Part shown: in pieces, positions 11,606-21,692 of the stretch
Layout: every line of letters starts with the position of its first letter
Numbering within the stretch: position 1 is the first letter of the stretch
DNA from: Glycine soja
Taxonomy: Eukaryota; Streptophyta; Magnoliopsida; Fabales; Fabaceae
Assembly: GCF_004193775.1 (NCBI RefSeq)
Contig: NC_041021.1
Location: 20,428,632-20,492,631, forward strand
Length of the DNA stretch: 64,000 nt
Direction of reading: 5' to 3'
The notes under the pieces: model-generated
What the model saw: the letters and a program-made list of their open reading frames with translations, nothing else
What the model was told of the DNA's origin: nothing
Database searches by the model: none
Program-made: the position numbers and the translations under genes

Positions 11606-12762
11606 TGTAGACAAAGGATCAAGCTGAAAGTTTTGATGATCCCAAAGGATTACATGAATCATATGCTTCTCAAAGGGATCAAGCTGAAAGTTTTGATGAT
11701 GCCAAAGGATTACATGAATCATATGCTTCTCAAAGATTTACTCAAGACAAAGCAATTAGAGATATTCAAGATGGATAATCAAGACAGTCTATAGAGTCTT
11801 AGAAAGGATATTAAATACGAAGGGAATTCCTATTGAAATCGCAAAAGGTTTGGCCAAGAATTTTAAGTTAAAAAAAAAAGTCTTTATCAACAAATTTACT
11901 CTCTGGTAATCGATTACCAGAGGATGTAATCGATTACCAGTGGCCAAAACTGATTTACAACAGCTATTAAAATTTGAATTCAAAATTTGCACTGTGTAAT
12001 CGATTACACATATATGGTAATCGATTACCAGCAGTTTCTAAATGTTTTAATTCAAATTTTAAAGAGTGTAATCGATTACACACTTATTGTAATCGATTAC
12101 CAGAGGAGTTTTTCAGAAAACATTCTCAACAGTCACATCTTTTTATGTGGTTATTGAATGGCTATCATAGGCCTATATATGTGTGACTTGAGACACGAAT
12201 TTCACAGAGTTTTTGAGAACAGCAAGTGTTAATTCTCTAAAAGAGCAAAGTTGTTTTATCCTCTTAAAGATTCCTTGGCCAATTCAATTGCAACTCATTA
12301 AGGAATTATTTGAGCGCTCAATCTGTAAAATCCATCTCTTTCTAGAGAGATTCATTCTTCTTCTTCTACTCATTCTCTAAGGGATTAAGAGACCGTGGGT
12401 CTCTTGTTGTAAAGGAATTCTAAACACAAAGGAAGGATTGTCCTTGTGTGTTTAGAACTTGTAAAAGGAATTTACAAGATAGTGGAACTCTCAAACGGGT
12501 TGCTTGAGGATTGGACGTAGGCACAAGGGTGTGGCCGAACCAGTATAAATCTGAGTTTGCACTTTCTCTTCCCTTAATCTCCTTTGTTTATTATTGCTTT
12601 ACATTCATATTCAAATTGTTTTATTTGAATTAATATTTAAGAAGATCATTATTAAGGGAATCTATAACTTGAAAAGAAAGTGAAATAAATTTTAAAATTG
12701 GGGAAGTAGTTTGGGATATCTTAATTCAACGCCCCCCTTCTTAAGATATCTGAGGCCACTTG
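11606..12762 (+). repeat. 3' LTR of copia-1, missing the last 7 bp
   Basis: It begins TGTAGACAAA after the polypurine tract and matches the 5' LTR with about ten substitutions or one-base indels by eye. It ends ...GAGGCCACTTG and passes straight into gypsy RT, lacking the TCTAACA terminus. The 60-bp duplication and three palindrome pairs are kept. Confidence 0.95.
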
Positions 12763-15326
12763 CGGAAGTTGTTCGAAAGGCTTAGGAAGTATCGGTTGAG
12801 GTTGAACCCCGCTAAGTGCACCTTCGGGGTCAAGTCAGGAAAATTACTAGGTTTCATCGTAAGCCAGAAAAGGATTGAGGTGGACCCTAAAAAGGTGAAA
12901 GCCATCCTTGAAATGCCAGAACCACGTACCGAGAAGCAGGTCTGAGGTTTCCAAGGGCGTTTTAACTACATTGCCAAATTCATATCACAGCTTACCGCTA
13001 TCTGTGAGCCATTGTTCAAGCTCTTACGCAAGAACCAATCCATCCGCTGGAATGAGGACTGTCAAGAGGAGTTTGGAAGGATCAAACAGTGCCTCATGAA
13101 CCCTCCCGTGTTTATGCCGCCGGTGCCCGGAAGACCTCTCATCTTGTGTATGATGATTTTGGACGAGTCAATGGGGTGTATGCTGGGGCAACATGACGAG
13201 TCTGGGAAAAGAGAGCGTGTCGTCTACTACTTGAGTAAGAAGTTCACGGCCTGTGAGATGAACTACTCCCTGCTGGAAAGAACGTGTTGTACTTTAGTCT
13301 AGGCGTCCCACCGTCTAAGACAGTACATGCTGAGCCATACCACTTGGCAGATATCCAAAATGGACCCGGTCAAGTACATCTTTGAGAAGCCTGCTCTCAC
13401 AGGGCGGATTGCCTGGTGGTAGGTTTTGCTATCCGAGTTCGATATAGTCTATGTCACCCAAAAGGCGATAAAGGGAAGCGCCTTGGCAGATTATTTGGCT
13501 CAACAGCCTCTCAATGACTATCAACCCATGCATACCGAGTTCCCGAATGAGAACATCATGGCCTTGTTTGAGGAAAAACTAGACGAGGACAGGGACAAGT
13601 GGATCATGTGGTTTGATGGAGCGTTAAACGTTCTAGGCCATGGCGTTGGGGCAGCATTGGTCTCTCCGGACAATCAATATATACCTTTCACAGTCAGGCT
13701 GGGGTTCGACTGCACCAATAACATGGCTGAATACGAAGCATGCGCTCTAGGCGTCCAGGCAGCAATTGACTTCAATGTCAAGCTACTCAAGATGTATGGA
13801 GACTCGGCACTGGTGATTCACCAGCTGAGAGAGGAATGAGAGACTAGAGACCACAAGCTGATACCCTACCAGGCCTATATCAAGGAATTGGCTGAGTTCT
13901 TTAATGAGATCTCCTTCCATCAGGTTCCCCGAGAGGAAAATCAAATGGCGGATGCACTTGCCACTTTAGTGTCCATGTTCCAACTGACACCGCATGGAGA
14001 CCTACCGTAGATTGAGTTCAGGTGTCGTGGCAGACCTGCACATTGTTGTATGGTGGAAGAAGAGCGGGACAGTAAGCCTTGGTATTTCGATATCAAGCGG
14101 TACGTTGAAAGCAAAGAGTACCCACCGGAGGCTTTCGACAATGACAAGAGGACGTTAAGGAGATTGGCAGCTGGCTTCTTCTTGAGCGGAAGCATACTAT
14201 ACAAGAGAAACCATGACATGGTTTTGCTCCACTGCGTGAACACTAAGGAAGCTGAGAGCATGCTGGGGGAGGTCCATGAGGGCTCTTTTGGTATGCATGC
14301 TAACGGGCACGCCATGGCTAGGAAGATCTTAAGGGTGGGCTACTATTGGCTCACCATGGAGAGCGATTGTTGTCTCCATGGGAGGAAGTGTCACAAATGC
14401 CAGACGTTTGCAGACAATGTCAACGCTCCGCCCTTGCCTCTGAATGTTTTGGCTGCACCATGGTCATTTTCCATGTGGGGAATAGATGTGATTGGGGCCA
14501 TAGAGCCCAAAGCTGTGAACGGACATCGTTTCATCCTAGTGGCGATCGCTTACTTCACTAAGTGGGTCGACGCTGCGTCATACGCTAGCGTCACTAGGAG
14601 TGTGGTGGTCAGGTTCATTAAGAGGGAGATTATCTGCTGGTATGGTTTGCCGAGGAAGATTATCACGAACAATGGCACCAACTTGAATAACAAGATGATG
14701 GGGAAATGTGCGAGGAGTTTAAGATCCAACATCACAATTCCACACCCTACAGACCCAAGATGAACGGAGCAGTGGAGGCAGCTAACAAGAATATTAAGAA
14801 GATTATCCAGAAGATGACCGTGTCATACAAGGATTGGCACGAGATGCTCCCATTCGTGCTACATGGTTACCGAACCTCAGTGCGCACATCAACCGGGGCA
14901 ATGCCGTTCTCATTAATATACGGAATGGAGGTTGTGCTACTGTTTGAGGTGGAAGTCCTGTCATTGAGAATCTTGGCGGAGTCCGGATTAAAAGAGTCGG
15001 AGTGGGCCCAAGCATGTTTCGATCAGCTTAATTTCATAGAAGGCAAGCGTTTGGCCGCCATGAGCCACGGGCGTTTATATCAGAAATGAGGGAAGAATGC
15101 TTTTGACAAGAAGGTATGCTCGCGTAGGTTCAGCAAAGGGGACCTGGTGCAGAAGAAAGTCTCCCAAGCCCTGAAAGACAATAGGGGAAAGTGGGCCCCG
15201 AACTACGAAGGGCCTTTCGTCGTAAAAAGGGCTTTCTCCGGAAGGGCCCTTATGCTTGCCAACATGGATGACGAGGAACTACCTTCGCCGGTGAACTCCG
15301 ACGTTGTCAAGCGATACTACGCTTAA
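12763..15326 (+). pseudogene. pol: Element A pol: RT tail, RNase H, second RNase H, integrase; broken
   Basis: It starts inside RT (LRKYRLRLNPAKCTFGVKSG region). The RT-linked RNase H follows to about 13520, then a second, archaeal-type RNase H at about 13590-14010 (WFDGA, NNMAEYEACALG), the Tat hallmark. Integrase runs from about 14260: His/Cys zinc block to 14400, core with GIDVIG near 14477 and NGAVEAANK near 14764. The second catalytic Asp is Asn (AAC at 14668-14670; Asp in B). Stops: 12943, 13300, 13420, 13837, 15088; a one-base deletion lies near 14700. The terminal stop is 15324-15326. Confidence 0.88.
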
Positions 15327-17480
15327 GTTCTGGGGCAATTAAGGAAGTCGCTACATGGTTTTATTTTTCTGTGGTTTCCCCCAGGGATTCTTGTCCTCTG
15401 CAATTTTCTCATTGCAGTCTTTTAAAAGAACGTAGGATTGGGGTTTCGATCCTTGCTTTGTGCCTTAAAAGATGTGTAGTATTTAATGACCCGAGCCTTT
15501 TCGCCCAGTCCATAGGATGCCCGAAGCGCTAAATTGAAACTGAACCCGACAAGCTTTTGCTAAAAGGTTATTGCATTTGAAAACGCTCATGCATACGCAT
15601 ATACATGCATATTTTTTATCTTGTGACAGGGACAACATCGTTTTAAGCAATAGTCAAATACCATGCCAAATCCAAGATAGAGATGAATCGAGGTAAGTGG
15701 TAACGTGGCCACGATTTGCTGCGCAATGTCATTTCCTGCTTTCAGGTACTTGGGGATGGGCACGAATGGATGCTAGGCCCATGATCAATAGATCATTGTC
15801 CCGCATCCAGCTCCGGACAATCGAGAAGCGCAGTTGGGAGGCAGCCTAGTATCCTTTAAATTCCTACCTATTATTGTTGTCGTTTCTTTAAAGATAATGA
15901 TCGGATGCCTAACTTATCCTAGGGGTTTCGAGTAAGCGAACGCCGACCCATAGAGAGCACATACTTTCTTCACAAAAAAAAATGTATAGGGTTAGCTTGC
16001 CTGGGCGAGCACCCCCTGCATGAAATGGTTTAAAAGAAAGGGGGAGTGCAGTTCTTCACCCAAAGAACTTCTCCCCCTCACTTAAGAATGCAGCACCCAC
16101 GGAACTTGCGGTTTTCCAACCCTAAGCCACCATTTTTGTACTTCTTGCATCCATTTTAGTATCCTTGTTCACTCCATACAAGTAAGTGTGCTATCTCTTT
16201 GCCCTTTGGCTCACCATTGTTGCATTTTGATGCTTTATTTCCTCATACTTGCAAAAATCCGAGAAGCAATTTTATCCTTGAATTCGTGCTTGTTTTGTTG
16301 AAATGGGGAGTTGTAGAGGATGGCCGTAGGCCTAGGTTGCGTTCTGGAATAATGGGGCATGCCACATTTTCCCCATTCTCTTGATATTCATGCCTAAAAG
16401 CGCACCCGCCAAGTGTTCAGTGAAATGTCTCAATGACATTTAATCACAATTCTTTGAGTTCCCTTTTGGAAATACCTTGGGCATAAGTAGCTGCCATTGT
16501 TAAGTTTAGGGACAGCTTGCAGGAACTAGGGCGGGTGCCCAAATGTGTGCTTAAGTCTAGAGATCCAAACTTGGGTTTTCAAATGCAAGAGAGAGTAAAT
16601 GAGAGCAAATTGGTAAGGTTTTCCCTCTAGGCCCATTGGATGAAAGCTGCACCTTGATGGGTTTTTTGCACCTAAATGATGTAGAGTAGGTAACAAAGGA
16701 CAAAATAAGCATACGAGTGTTGGGTAGGTAGCCAAGTGCTTTGCCAATATACGCATGTGCCAAAATAGCGCAAAAATGCGCCTCAAAATAGGAACATATG
16801 GCGCGAAGTGGATTTTCAAAATGTGAACGAGTAGTGAAAATATGTCTGCCTTTCCCATGAGTGAGTGACATGAAATTGCTTTTCAAATAAATGCAAATAA
16901 GTGCATAACATGAGATTCACTTTCTAGTATGCAGGTGTGTATAAATGAAATGTGAATAGCAAAAAATATGATCGTTAAAGACACCTTAATGTATATGCAT
17001 ATTGTATGCGAGATAGTAAAATACCTCATAAAATGTATATGTTGCAGGATAGGGGATCAGAACACCCTTTGGTAGGTACTTTGGCAACTACCTTGTTGAT
17101 ATATTCATTAGGTTAGCAGGATACCTGTATTGGTTTGTATGTCAATACTCAAAGTATGCACATGTGTAATATTGGATAGCAAAACGCTTTGTATATGGAT
17201 ATGTGTAATTGTGTTTTTGCAAAATACCTTGAGCGTGCATATATCTATTTATGTTCAAGATATGCAAGCGGATATAGGTAGCAAGAATGTTTTGAATATA
17301 CTTATACATTGACATAGATAGCATAATTTTTTTACATGTATACACTTCCATAAATGTGTTGCTTCAAGGAAATGTGTGTACGAGTTTGCTCCAGGTCAAA
17401 AAAGGGGTTGCATCCCACTTTTGTTTTCTAGTGGCATATTCCTTCTGAATTAATTTTTCAAATGTTTGTCTTCACAGGAA
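15327..17480 (+). other. Long untranslated stretch between pol and the accessory ORF of A
   Basis: About 2.1 kb with no credible ORF. The part from about 16320 to 17350 is repeated in antisense in the spacer 23492-24334. It contains AT-rich blocks with ATGCATAT-type words and repeated 'aaaatacct' phrases every 60-70 bp (16980-17330), a decayed relative of the 'ggtatttttgctacc' repeats at 23495-23640. The region ends with a splice-acceptor-like tract before the ATG at 17481. Confidence 0.6.
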
Positions 17481-17481
17481 A
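17465..17481 (+). promoter_or_regulatory. Possible 3' splice site before the accessory ORF
   Basis: A pyrimidine-rich tract ends in CAG three bases before the ATG (TTTGTCTTCACAG). In element D the equivalent ATG at 54129 is directly preceded by TTTTCTTTTTGTCGCAG. The two sequences differ elsewhere, so keeping an acceptor-like signal suggests a spliced subgenomic mRNA. No donor was identified. Confidence 0.45.
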
Positions 17482-18719
17482 TGGCTCCGAAAAAACTTTC
17501 CACGAAGAGGTCTAGAAAGGACGCCACAGGAGAAGGCTCCAGTGCCACCTTGGATTTTAATCGTCATCGGTTCCGGAGTGCCAAGCACCAGCAGCGCTTC
17601 AAGGCCATCAGGGGATGGTCATTCCACAGGGAGAGGCGTGTCCAGCTCAGGGAAGATGAGTACACAGACTTCCAGGAGGAGATAGCTCGCAGGCATTGGA
17701 CACCTCTAGTGACTCCCATGGCCAAGTTCGACCCTGAGATAGTCCTAGAGTTTTACGCTAATGCCTGACCCACAGAGGAGGGAGTTCGGGGCATGTGCTC
17801 AGGGTTGAGGGGTCAGTGGATTCCCTTCGACGCAGATGCCCTCAGCTAGTTCCTGGGCGACCCGCTGATTTTGGAGGAAGGCCAGCAGTGTGAGTTCAGC
17901 CAGAGGAGGATCCAGGCAGACGGTTTCGATGAGGAAGCCATCGCCCAGCTGCAGTGCATACTAGGGCAAGATTTTGCCCGGACCGTTGCAGGAAGGCGGG
18001 TATGGATCATGCGCACCAGCATGACTACCTTCACCCAGATATGGATGACACTGCTGCTCAGCAATGTCTTGCCTAGCGACCACAACTCCAACCTCCCTCT
18101 ACCTAAGTGCCAGTTGGTGTATGCCATCCTGACATGGATGAGCGTTCACGTGGCCCAGGTGATTGCTGATGCCATTTATTTGTTTGCATGTATGGCGCCT
18201 ACTAGGCACCCTCTGGACCCAGAGATGTCCAACATGGCCCTGGGGTTTCCGGCTCTGATCAGAGGCCTCTACCAGTCCTACGGAGTTTCTATCACCCCCA
18301 GTAAGGTAATCCGACCGCCGATCACCCAAGCCTTCATCGAGAAGTACTGTATGCCTAGGCAGGCACAGGGTGATGCACATCAGGCCGCGGGCGCATCGCC
18401 ACTACCTCGGCAGGTCGATTCGGCTGGGTCACTGGGCATGGAACGGTATCTATAGCATTTGGTTTGCCAGCAGGTGGCCAACCACCATGGACAGGTGCAG
18501 ATACATGAGTGTCTCTACCGGTTCAGCCTCAGTCAGCAGGGGCAGGGTTTCGTCCCTTTTGTATGCCCTACCCCGGAGCAGTTTGAGGCTGAGGTCGCAT
18601 GGCCTGGAGACTAGCCCGATGCCCAAGCAAGGGAGGAGCCTGCAGGATCCCCCGGTGAGGCGGATGAACCCCATATGGATGAGGATATGACTGAGGTCGC
18701 TGCACTTTTTTGTGATTAA
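17481..18719 (+). pseudogene. Accessory ORF downstream of pol in element A (plant transposon protein type)
   Basis: One frame of 412 codons with no frameshift but four internal stops: TGA 17766 (Trp in D), TAG 17847, TAG 18453 and TAG 18612. A basic N-terminus (MAPKKLSTKRSRK) is followed by a helical middle with an LPSDHNSNLPLPKCQLVYAI block near 18070, and the conserved FPALIRGLYQ block near 18250. The tail is Gln/Glu/Asp-rich. It resembles the family I know as 'putative plant transposon protein' (PF20167, from memory). Related copies: 54129-55468 and fragments at 47687-48300. Function unknown; it holds the position env has in retroviruses. Confidence 0.7.
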
Positions 18720-20362
18720 CATTACTGCTTTTAGTTATTGTTTTTGTTGTCATCTAACATTACTACTTTCAGTTATTGTTTATGTTTCCGCTATGATCTG
18801 GCATTACGGCTCTCAGTTATTTTGTCACTATTTTTGTCGCGACATACCATTGCATTCTTTTCCGTTTGCTTTGCGATTTGACGTAGGTAGGCCATGTGTG
18901 CCCTCATCCGCACGACCTTTTTAGTAACAGGAAATAAACAAATAATGATAACTTAATAAATGGAGAGAATAAAAAATAAATTTGGTTAATTAAAAAGCCG
19001 ACATGCTGCTGAAAAGAAAATAACTTCCCGTTTTTCTTTGGACAAAAAAACTCACTGATCATAACACTAGTTTTTGAAAAAAAAAATGTGTATGCACCTG
19101 AAGGGTGAATGCTGTGAAAATTTTCCCGAACGCCCAAAATGGACTCGGATGAATGCATGAATTGATAAATGAGCATGTTTTGGAAGCACTGGGTTGACTT
19201 AATAGGGAAAATGAATCCTGAGCCCTAGTGTCACGTGACCATAAAAACTAGATGCTTGAGTGTCCACATGGGTGCGTGCATGACCAGTTTTGAATAAAAT
19301 TTCCTAATCATCGGTGTTGCATGTGTATCATGGAAATAATGTGGGACATCCCTTTTATCCCTGAACCACTGGTTAAACCAACACTCTGACATATATCATG
19401 TCCAATCGTGCTACAAGTCTTGAGCCAAAATCCCAACTCGCCATAAACCTTGCCCTCAGAAGAAAACAAAACAAAAAAAAAGAAAGTTCCCGATCAAGGA
19501 TCGAAAGAAAGTAGAAGAACAAAATTCCCAATCAAAGATTGGGAGAAAGCAAAAAAAGAAAGAAAAATTCCCGATCAAAGATCGGAAGAAAATAGAAAAA
19601 ATATGCAGAAAGGTCTTTCGACCAGACAATATTTGAATAATACAGAATTGTCACCACCAAATAAGGAAAGAAGGGAAACCATGACCTGAAGTGGTCCTCT
19701 CCCTTTGATTGCCAACCAAAATCTTGTGCGTCGGTGATTTTTTCGCCTCACACTAAACAAAATCAGAAAAGGAAAAGGCCAAAACACTCAAAGCCAAATT
19801 CCCCTCCAAAAATACTATTCCCCAAGAAAAGGTCCTATTGATCCATGATCACGCATGTAATCTTTGATTTGATAGGAAATGATTTGCAAAATCAAGTCAT
19901 GACATATCTATGGTTCGGAATTAGGATAAAAAACTTACCTGTGTGAGATTGATACACTTTGAGTGATTTTCTTCTATTTTGTTGGACCCAGTGTTTCCTT
20001 TAAATGGTCGTTTAGAAACGAAACGCTAACGTCTAAAATCTCATTTGTGGTTATGAGAAAATTTCATCAGCATACTCTCCTTCCCCGATGGACACATTGT
20101 TTTTCACCAGAAATTATATGTTGCTCTGATGAGTTGGAGGTTTTGTTTCTTTACTAAAGCATGTTCACATTTTAGTAAAAGAACACCGAGACTATTTTAG
20201 TCTCACACTGTTTTTGCAAGAAATACGTAGGTCTGAGTTCCTCATCACAAATTGAGGATACGTAGGAGCAAAAGCCCTGCTTTTGTCGACCACCCCACCT
20301 TTTGTTACTGTGACCCAAGAGTCCGGTGGCATGTGGAGACACCAGACGGTAACCCGCACACA
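18720..20362 (+). other. Proximal 3' UTR of element A
   Basis: No gene. Contains polypyrimidine/polypurine stretches, three short hairpins near 19475-19590 built on TTCCCGATC/GATCGG and TCCCAATC/GATTGGGA, and a conserved block (19800-20160) repeated in antisense in B (27720-28080) and C2 (45880-46260). The CTACGTA module lies at about 20215-20292. Confidence 0.65.
20215..20292 (+). repeat. CTACGTA hairpin module, copy 1 of 8
   Basis: A block of about 72 bp: TACGTAGGTCTGAG, then TTCCTCA and TTGAGGA arms around a short loop, TACGTAGG, an AAAAGC/GCTTTT mini-stem and GTCGACCAC. Other copies: plus 23098-23172; minus 24650-24722, 24940-25012, 27558-27635, 39724-39803, 41796-41866 and 45768-45843. 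Copies sit both in gypsy LTRs and in 3' UTRs. Confidence 0.75.
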
Positions 20363-20880
20363 CTCATTTGCTATCCATAAGACTCAAAGCACGATAGCAA
20401 GCAGTGACTAACGTCGTCACTTGCACTTTTCTCGGAGATGTCAGCGTTTTCCGGTCGAGACTACGAAAAAGTCTCATTTGCTATCCGTAAGACTCAAAGC
20501 ACGATAGCAAGCAGTGACTAACGTCGTCACCTGCACTCTTCCCAGAGATGTCAACATCTTCCGGCCAAGAATACGAAAAAGTCTCATTTGCTATCTGTAA
20601 GACTCAAAGCACGATAGCAAGCAGTGACTAACGTCGTCACCTGCACTTTTCCCGGAGATGTTAGCGTTTTCCGGCCGAGACTACGAAAAAGTCTCATTTG
20701 CTATCCATAAGACTCAAAGCACGATAGCAAGCAGTGACTAATGTCATCACCTACACTCTTCCCAGAGATGTCAACGTCTTCCGGCCGAGAATACGAAAAA
20801 GTCTCATTTGCTATCCGTAAGACTCAAAGCACGATAGCAAGTAGTGACAAACGTCGTCTTCTGCACCTTTTGTCATCTTG
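20363..20880 (+). repeat. 110-bp tandem repeat, 4.7 copies, A/B alternating
   Basis: CTCATTTGCTATCC starts at 20363, 20473, 20583, 20693 and 20803, an exact 110-bp period. Units 1 and 3 carry GGAGATG...GCGTTTTCCGG...GACTACG; units 2 and 4 carry AGAGATG...TCTTCCGG...GAATACG. The true unit is therefore a 220-bp dimer. It lies in the 3' UTR of element A, where Ogre-type elements are known to carry satellite-like repeats. Confidence 0.92.
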
Positions 20881-21340
20881 ACTCGTGAAGTCAGGTGACA
20901 TGCGGGGGTACCATATGGTTATCCGCATCTTTCATCAACCAGGGGCAAACAAGCCTGTTGACACATAGAGACTTACATCGTCTTCTGCACATTTTGTTAT
21001 CCCGGGGCAAACAAGCCCGATGACATGCGGGGGTACCGTACGGTTATCTGCATCTTTTGTCAATCAGGGCCAACGAACCCGTTGACATGCGGAGATTAAC
21101 ATCGTCTTTCACGCTTTCTGTCATCCTGACCCGTGAAGTCAGGTGACATGCAGAGATACACAGGTGATTATCCACACAAACGATTTCTGTTAACCTAGCC
21201 AGTGAAGTTAGGTGGCAGGCGGAGACACCCAAGTGGTTATCCGTACAAACGGTTTCTGTCATCTTGACCCATGAAGTCAGGTGACAAACGGGGGTACCGT
21301 ATGGTTATCCGCATCTTTCGTCAACCGAGGTGAACGAATT
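20881..21340 (+). repeat. Degenerate 60-71 bp repeats in the 3' UTR of A
   Basis: About seven diverged units built on GTCATCTTGACCC, GAAGTCAGGTGACA and GGTTATCC. This is the sense-strand relative of the regular 71-bp array in B (26673-27383). Units vary in length and have point changes, so the array is older or less homogenised. Confidence 0.75.
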
Positions 21341-21692
21341 TGACGATATCAGGATGACATTGGTCGTCCGATTTTGATTGTTCTTAAAATTTTTGTAGGT
21401 TTTTACTCTCTTCGTCCGGAGACATTCAAGCCCGACGACGCACGAGATTCTTCTCTACTGGGCGGGGGCGATCGAGTGCGATGGCGTGGGGAAGTGTCGT
21501 GGTTGTCCTATTTTATCACTTTCAAGACACTGAATTTTTGTTGACACTTTTGATGCCTTTTCTTTCTATCTAAATGACAGGTTCCGCTGGTTGGGATATT
21601 GACTGGCCGAATGATGTTCCGCTCGAATGAAATTAGTGTCTTATCTTTACTTCGCTTTTATCTCCAATAAAAGGTAAGTAAAGAGGGGCAAC
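21341..21692 (+). other. End of the 3' UTR and polypurine tract of A
   Basis: Unique-looking sequence with no ORF, ending in the polypurine tract AAGTAAAGAGGGGCAAC at 21676-21692, just before the LTR. The same tract, reversed, adjoins the LTRs of B, C and the fragment at 48653. Confidence 0.8.

Larger units (their letters stand above)
3575..12762 (+). mobile_element. Copia-1, Sirevirus-like Ty1/copia element nested in A
   Basis: It has a 5' LTR, PBS, gag, protease-integrase-RT-RNase H in copia order, an env-position ORF, polypurine tracts and a 3' LTR, all plus strand. The extra ORF after pol and the double-knuckle gag point to the Sirevirus lineage. The LTRs differ at only about ten sites over about 1,156 bp by eye, yet every ORF is broken. 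The expected 5-bp target duplication is absent: the last 7 bp of the 3' LTR and about 2.2 kb of element A are missing on the right. Confidence 0.92.

Noticed and set aside
20363..21340. Possible CRISPR-like array
   Set aside because: Units are 60-110 bp and contiguous, with no unique spacers, in a plant retroelement UTR.
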